DNA of 6,012 nucleotides. It comes from Nocardioides sp. GTDB lineage: Bacteria; Actinomycetota; Actinomycetes; Propionibacteriales; Nocardioidaceae. The notes beneath the pieces are model-generated. The model searched no databases. It was given only the letters and a program-made list of their open reading frames with translations, and was not told where the DNA came from. Location of the stretch: the NCBI GenBank assembly GCA_025965295.1, contig JAOPXF010000326.1, positions 1 to 6,012 on the forward strand, written 5' to 3'. The position numbers and the translations under genes are program-made. Shown here piece after piece: positions 5,812 through 6,012 of this stretch (the first letter of the stretch is position 1; each line of letters begins with the position of its first letter).

Positions 5812-6012
5812 CGTGCTCGAGGCGCTGCTTGACGTCCTTGAGGAAGCGGCCGGCATCGGCGCCGTCGACCAGCTGGTGGTCGTAGGACAGCGACAGGTAG
5901 ACCATGTGGCGCACGGCGATCGTCTCCCCGAGGTTCGGGTCGTCGATGACCACCGGGCGCTTGACGACCGCACCGGGGCCGAGGATCGCGACCTGCGGCT
6001 TGTTGATGATCG
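5795..6012 (-). CDS. sucB: 2-oxo-acid dehydrogenase E2 acyltransferase (SucB/DlaT type), C-terminal part
   Basis: The last 71 codons of a dihydrolipoamide acyltransferase; the lipoyl domains, E3-binding domain and most of the catalytic domain lie beyond the right edge. The enzyme transfers acyl groups from lipoyl-lysine to CoA in the pyruvate or 2-oxoglutarate dehydrogenase complex. The visible part shows INKPQVAILG, typical of the catalytic core, then the active-site signature LSYDHQLVDGADAGRFL with the HxxxDG catalytic His (codon 5876-5878) and Asp. The stop is TGA at 5795-5797. The YDHQL-DGADAGRFL form recalls mycobacterial DlaT. The usual annotation in actinobacteria is succinyltransferase (sucB), but in M. 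tuberculosis DlaT is the pyruvate dehydrogenase E2, so the exact acyl substrate is uncertain. The extreme C-terminus and stop codon are duplicated immediately downstream. Confidence 0.93.
   Translation of the reverse strand, partial: IINKPQVAILGPGAVVKRPVVIDDPNLGETIAVRHMVYLSLSYDHQLVDGADAGRFLKDVKQRLEHGTFDV

Noticed and set aside
5178..5885. A plus-strand frame running through the spacer into the E2 gene.
   Set aside because: It mixes the kinase shadow, the spacer and antisense of the E2 gene; it is Arg/Ser/Thr-rich with no start signal or motif.
5773..5973. A 66-codon minus-strand frame at the right edge.
   Set aside because: It lies in a different frame from the E2 acyltransferase, whose YDHQLVDGADA active-site motif is unmistakable.

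Overview
The window is high-GC DNA with strong G/C bias at third codon positions, GTG starts, and gene types typical of Actinomycetota. The overall look is closest to Nocardioides or a relative; this is inference from style and synteny, not a database match.

Layout from left to right. Positions 1-751 (minus strand) hold the N-terminal 250 codons of an exported alpha/beta-hydrolase esterase with a twin-arginine-type leader; it runs off the left edge. Diverging from it, 816-1331 (plus) encodes a 171-residue protein of unknown function with one N-terminal membrane anchor. It converges, with a 6-bp gap, on 1338-2228 (minus), a TIGR01777-type NAD(P)-binding epimerase/SDR protein. Diverging from that, 2282-5434 (plus) encodes a large soluble hybrid histidine kinase: PAS-PAS-GAF-like-HisKA-HATPase-REC-REC-HPt. 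The right edge, 5795-6012 (minus), holds the last 71 codons of a 2-oxo-acid dehydrogenase E2 acyltransferase (sucB/dlaT type).

The 360 bp between the kinase and the E2 gene is the least ordinary part. It contains an RNA-like stretch with GNRA-capped and other small hairpins, beginning inside the kinase's own 3' end where codon usage collapses; I tentatively read this as a 5' fragment of a group II intron. Next come a short coding-like remnant ending in a stop, a 16-bp perfect inverted repeat that may act as a two-way terminator, and a 22-bp tandem duplication that copies the last codons and stop of the E2 gene.

How the genes relate: in many actinobacteria (for example M. tuberculosis Rv2215-Rv2218) the E2 gene is followed by the TIGR01777 gene and then lipB-lipA. 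Here the E2 and epimerase genes keep the same strand and order, but the hybrid kinase on the opposite strand sits between them and lipB does not follow. The kinase carries a complete His-Asp-Asp-His relay but has no separate response regulator in the window, so its output is unknown. I see no clearly new multi-gene system; the items most worth a second look are the kinase 3' boundary and the spacer after it.
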